A stretch of DNA of 64,000 bases from Eupeodes corollae (lineage: Eukaryota; Arthropoda; Insecta; Diptera; Syrphidae). The stretch is from contig NC_079147.1 in NCBI RefSeq assembly GCF_945859685.1, positions 15,789,289 through 15,853,288 on the forward strand. The letters are read 5' to 3'. Of this stretch, positions 60,747 to 64,000 are shown piece by piece. Position 1 is the stretch's first letter. The number at the start of each line of letters is the position of its first letter. A program made the position numbers and the translations under genes. A model generated the notes under the pieces. That model ran no database searches and was not told where the DNA came from. It was given only the letters and a program-made list of their open reading frames with translations.

Positions 60747-61148
60747 ATTGGTCGCATTCACAAAGCTAGTGGCTACGTAGCCAAATTCAACTAGCTTTGT
60801 GAATGCAAAACTACACTACAAAGCTAGTCAATCTGGAACTGTCATATTATTGACAAATGCAAATATATAAAATAAGAAAATTTTTTGATTTGATAACATT
60901 AACTTATCTTTTGTTTTTTTAAATTCAATAAAATCAAATTTAAGACACAATTTGAATTATTTATATTTGTATATATGTGTGTCTTTACCGAGCAGCTGAT
61001 TGCTAAACGTCAAAATCTTTCTCCACTAACTTTGTAGCTGAATTTCTTACCCTACGTCGGAGGGGAAATTTCAACTACTTTTGTAGTTAGATTTAGCCAA
61101 TCAGAATCCCTTCACTACGTAGCCACTAGCTTTGTGAATGCGATCAAT
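60747..61148. mobile_element. MITE with 34-bp terminal repeats that are themselves hairpins
   Basis: 60747-60780 and 61115-61148 are inverted copies differing at one base (TCGCATTCACAAAGCTAGTG then GCTACGTAG). The left end also forms its own stem: GCATTCACAAAGCTAGT at 60754-60770 pairs perfectly with 60790-60806 around GGCTACGTAGCC, which is itself a palindrome. A third TACAAAGCTAG follows at 60819. About 400 bp long, with no protein. No target duplication was obvious. Confidence 0.8.
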
Positions 61149-61269
61149 TTATTTGCTTCATATTTCTGTTCCTGTCAGCTTGACAGGAGGTGATTGACTC
61201 TAACCTCAAATGCTCGATTTCAATCCAATGACTAAATATTTATCCCATGACAGGAATTTTAAATGAAAG

Positions 61270-61965
61270 CTAAATGTATCATTTTAAGGGCCGATGTTAA
61301 ATTTATTTAAATTTATATTGTGATAATATTGGTTCAATTTGCCGACGCGATTTTGGCGGCACATCTCAATTCGATGGTCCAATTTTTCGATGATGTACCG
61401 AATTATCTCATCTTTTAAGTCTTGATTGTTGCTGTCTTATAGAAGTACCATTTTATTTCAAATAACCCAAAAGGAAGAATCCCAACGGTTTAAAATCACA
61501 TAATCTTGATTGCTAATTGAAATCACCTTCATATCTTCTAATTCCGGCCATAAAAAGTTATCATCTCACGATAGAGAACACGATTAACAGTAACTGCCTG
61601 GCAGGGCTAATTTTGAAGAGAAAAAAATGTCCCGATGATATCGCCAGCCCATAAACGATATCAAACAGTTATTCTTTGTGGGTGCATTGGTTTTTTAATA
61701 ATCATGCTTGGATCATCACTCACTAAAATGCGGCAAATCAGCTTATTGATGACTCCACTGTGGAAATGTGCCTCATTACTGAAGCTTATTTTCTATGAAA
61801 ATTACACTGGTAAACAAAATTTTAACTTTTTTTGCCACACGGACTTTTTTGATATTGTTTGCTTTAGTTGGTGATCATAAGAAAATAAATTGCACGACTG
61901 GGTCGCACGAACTTGCTCCTGTATGCTAAGAGTCTGTTTAAAAAAGTACTTATATAAGATTTAAA
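61270..61965 (-). mobile_element. Tc1/mariner-type transposase remnant
   Basis: On the minus strand 61790-61640 reads FSNEAHFHSGVINKLICRIL and KPMHPQRITV, then LWAGDIIGTFF, then NRVLYREMITFYG (61590-61545). This is the core of the same family as the element at 30600. The C-terminal part runs to about 61340 (WTIELRCAAKI). The second catalytic Asp is Asn, as in the 33353 fragment. Stops are frequent. Confidence 0.75.
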
Positions 61966-61969
61966 AATA

Positions 61970-63268
61970 TACCTGTAAAATAAGTTTCTCTTCAAAGTTA
62001 TAAATGCCATTTGATTTGTCAAAAAAACCGCACGTTCTCTGTATATGAAAACCATAGTACTCTCAAGAGCAGAAACTTTGAGGGCGACCAGATACCGAGT
62101 CGTTGGCCTGGCGTTAGTATCGAAAGTGGAGAAATTCAGAGGGAGCGAGAAAAAAATATTATTTCCATTCCCATAAGCAGCCAACAGAGTAAGGGAGATA
62201 AATAATTTTCGACCCAAAAAGTCTACACAATTTCCTTCATTCTATTTGATCTAACCTTGGATATGTTTTCACATAAAGAGCTTCCATATGAAGGTTGATG
62301 AATTTGCACTATGCACTAATTTAGATAAAAGCTAGGAATGTAATTACAATTTTGTTAAAATAATGCGCTCTTTCGGGCTCATGCACAGTTAAAATATTAA
62401 AAAAAAAATATTTTAAGATTCGAAATTTCGCCCGAAAAATAAGTTTGTCTTCAAAAATTTAAATGTCATTTAATAAATAAAAAAGCATTTGATTTTTAAA
62501 ATTTTTTTTTTGAAAATCGTTAGAGCGGTTTTTTTTTAAATTAATTTTTTATATATAAAATTTTTAAATTTTGATCTAAAAATATTTTTGGTACGCAGTT
62601 GTTTAGAGATTATTAATATACGCTATACATTCGAATTTCGTAAAAAAATGTTGACCCGTTTTCGAGATATCGAATTTTGAAAAAATAAAATTCAATATTT
62701 TTTTAAAAATCCAAACAATAAAAAATTGCACTTTTGATAATCAAATATTGTTAAAGCAATATAAGAGCTCATTCAGAAAAAAGAAATTATTGAAATCGGA
62801 TCATAAGTTGCTGAGAAAGTTAAAAAACAAAATAACGGTTCTATGAGCGGTACCTTTCCTGAGCAATACAAAAATATGGTTTTCTTATAAAAAGAAGCCA
62901 AGTTAAAAAATAAAATTTTAGAGAAAATTTTAAAAAAATCTATCGGTTTGTTTTTGAGAAAATTCGAATTTTCAGTTTTTGACCAAAAAAATTGTATGGG
63001 GGCCACTGTTAGTTTTGTTCTTAAAAAAAAAATGAAAAAAACGCCTAACGCGAATCTGCTCAAAACCTTAACTTCCAAGTTTGAACTCAATCGACCCAAT
63101 GGTTTAGGCTGTAGGAGCGTGGACAGACAGACAGAACCGACCGGACGGAATCGCGGGACCCACTTTTTTCGACTTCTCTACCATCGTAATATCATGTTTG
63201 ATTAAAATCTCGAGTTCGAAATTTTGCACGAATGCAAAACTTGCCATATAGTTCCTATATGTCGCAAG
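61970..63268 (+). repeat. dispersed AT-rich repeat, family 2, with 3' hairpin
   Basis: Near its right end are GGACAGACAGACAGA, ATCGCGGGACCCAC and CTCGAGTTCGAAATTTTGC, then a hairpin CATATAG-TTC-CTATATG at 63245-63261 followed by TCGCAAGT. A phrase (AAAATAAGTTTCTCTTCAAA, near 61977) recurs with changes near 62440. The exact 5' limit is unknown. The layout (3' hairpin, no coding) resembles family HINE-like, whose copy C starts immediately after it. Confidence 0.4.
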
Positions 63269-64000
63269 TAAAAAAGAGGCTGGGATGCGACCCACACTGA
63301 TAACTTCCCATCCCGTCTTCCGATTTGTCTTGCTTTAAAGTTTGTCTATATATACTCGTATCAATTTCTACCAAATTTTGTAGATTTTATTTTTTATGAA
63401 AAAACGGACTGTTGGATTTTTATATACAAATTACTGAATATCGAACACAATATTATCCATGAAATAAAATAAGTTTGAAGCCAATATTTTTAATTTTTGA
63501 AAAGTTATTTGAGTCGAAAGTAAATTTTAATAAAGTTTTAGTATTGTTTTTTTTTATAGTTTTATTTTTTGTAAAAAAACTATCAACTCGATGTTTTTCA
63601 AAAATTTACTGAATGTTGAAAACAATAATTCTTATTAATAAAATTAGTTTGAAGCCAATATTTCAAATTTTTGAAAAGAAGTCGAAAATCAATTTTCACC
63701 AACTTTTGTTAAATTTTTTTAGGTTTTTAATTTTTTTGTACAAAAACTGTCAATTCGATTTTTTTCAAAATTTTACTGAGTGTTAAAAACAATATTTTTT
63801 GAAAGATAAAAGTAGTTTAAGGCCAATATCTACCATTTTTGAAAACATATTTGAGTCGAAAATAAATTTTTACCAACTTTTATACATTTTATTTTAGGTT
63901 TTCATTTTTTGTAAGAAAAACTGTCAATTCGAAATTTGTCCTAATGTTGAAAACAATATTTCTTATAAGTAAAAATTAGTTTGAAGCTATTATCTAAAAT
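63269..64000 (+). mobile_element. HINE-like tandem-repeat family, copy C, cut by window end
   Basis: It starts AAAAAAGAGGCTGGGATGCG. It has CCGATTTGTC at 63323-63332, then successive units (TTTTTGTAAAAAAACTATCA, ACTGTCAATTCGATTTTTTT, TTTGAGTCGAAAAT). It continues past base 64000, so its 3' block is not seen. It is close to copy B in order and unit length. Confidence 0.75.

Noticed and set aside
61864..62217. 117-codon minus-strand frame
   Set aside because: No recognisable domain. It starts outside and runs into transposase debris, so it is a chance frame.
1..64000. CRISPR array, operon or prokaryotic defence system
   Set aside because: The direct repeats present are transposon-internal minisatellite units of about 170 bp, the genes are intron-containing, and no bacterial gene was seen.

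Overview
This is AT-rich nuclear DNA from an insect, almost certainly a fly (Diptera). The reasons are a recognisable CCHamide-2 neuropeptide gene with insect-style introns, and a dense load of LINEs, Tc1/mariner-type transposons, a Penelope-like element, a tRNA-derived SINE and MITEs. There is no bacterial-type gene organisation, rRNA, functional tRNA gene or CRISPR array. Nearly all longer open reading frames are decayed transposon proteins or chance frames.

The only host gene I can support is CCHa2, on the + strand, spanning most of the window. A TATA-type core promoter near 3990 precedes a leader exon (about 4020-4495) that contains no ATG. The coding exons are 37460-37535 (signal peptide), 51178-51350 (mature peptide GCNAYGHACYGGH with its amidation and cleavage site) and 56048-56149 (C-terminal flank and stop). 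The splice sites and phases agree exactly and give a 116-residue precursor. The introns are about 33.0, 13.6 and 4.7 kb, so 351 coding bases are spread over about 52 kb.

The introns and flanks are a transposon graveyard. LINE-A (RTE-like, APE endonuclease) lies at 718-2140 and 18397-20295. LINE-B (jockey/CR1-like) has copies at 6395, 13610, 24520, 28225, 35400 and 45735. LINE-C (with RNase H) lies at 38191 and 42838. Jockey-type RT fragments (LINE-D) lie at 470, 12600, 31380, 47880 and 57148. One Tc1-like element keeps both ends (10939-12290). A second Tc1/mariner-type transposase family, recognised by its FSDEAHFH-like motif, is present in at least six broken pieces. A Penelope-like element with RT and GIY-YIG endonuclease lies between 71-bp inverted repeats (57998-59726). 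A tRNA-derived SINE has five copies. A repeat family of about 1.4 kb with ~170-bp internal tandem repeats and a 3' hairpin lies at 25815, 48542 and 63269, with partial copies elsewhere.

The most interesting structural results are these. The SINE and LINE-A share a 3' tail, pointing to a LINE-SINE mobilisation pair. There is a three-level nest (SINE in LINE in DNA transposon) at 30600-33600. Several MITE-like elements occur, one with a TAA target duplication inside a dead transposase gene and one whose terminal repeats are themselves hairpins. The Penelope element has near-identical inverted flanks. The tandem-repeat family has a Helentron/DINE-like layout. I see no evidence of an undescribed defence or enzymatic system; what is new here is likely to be repeat families and the architecture of the neuropeptide gene.
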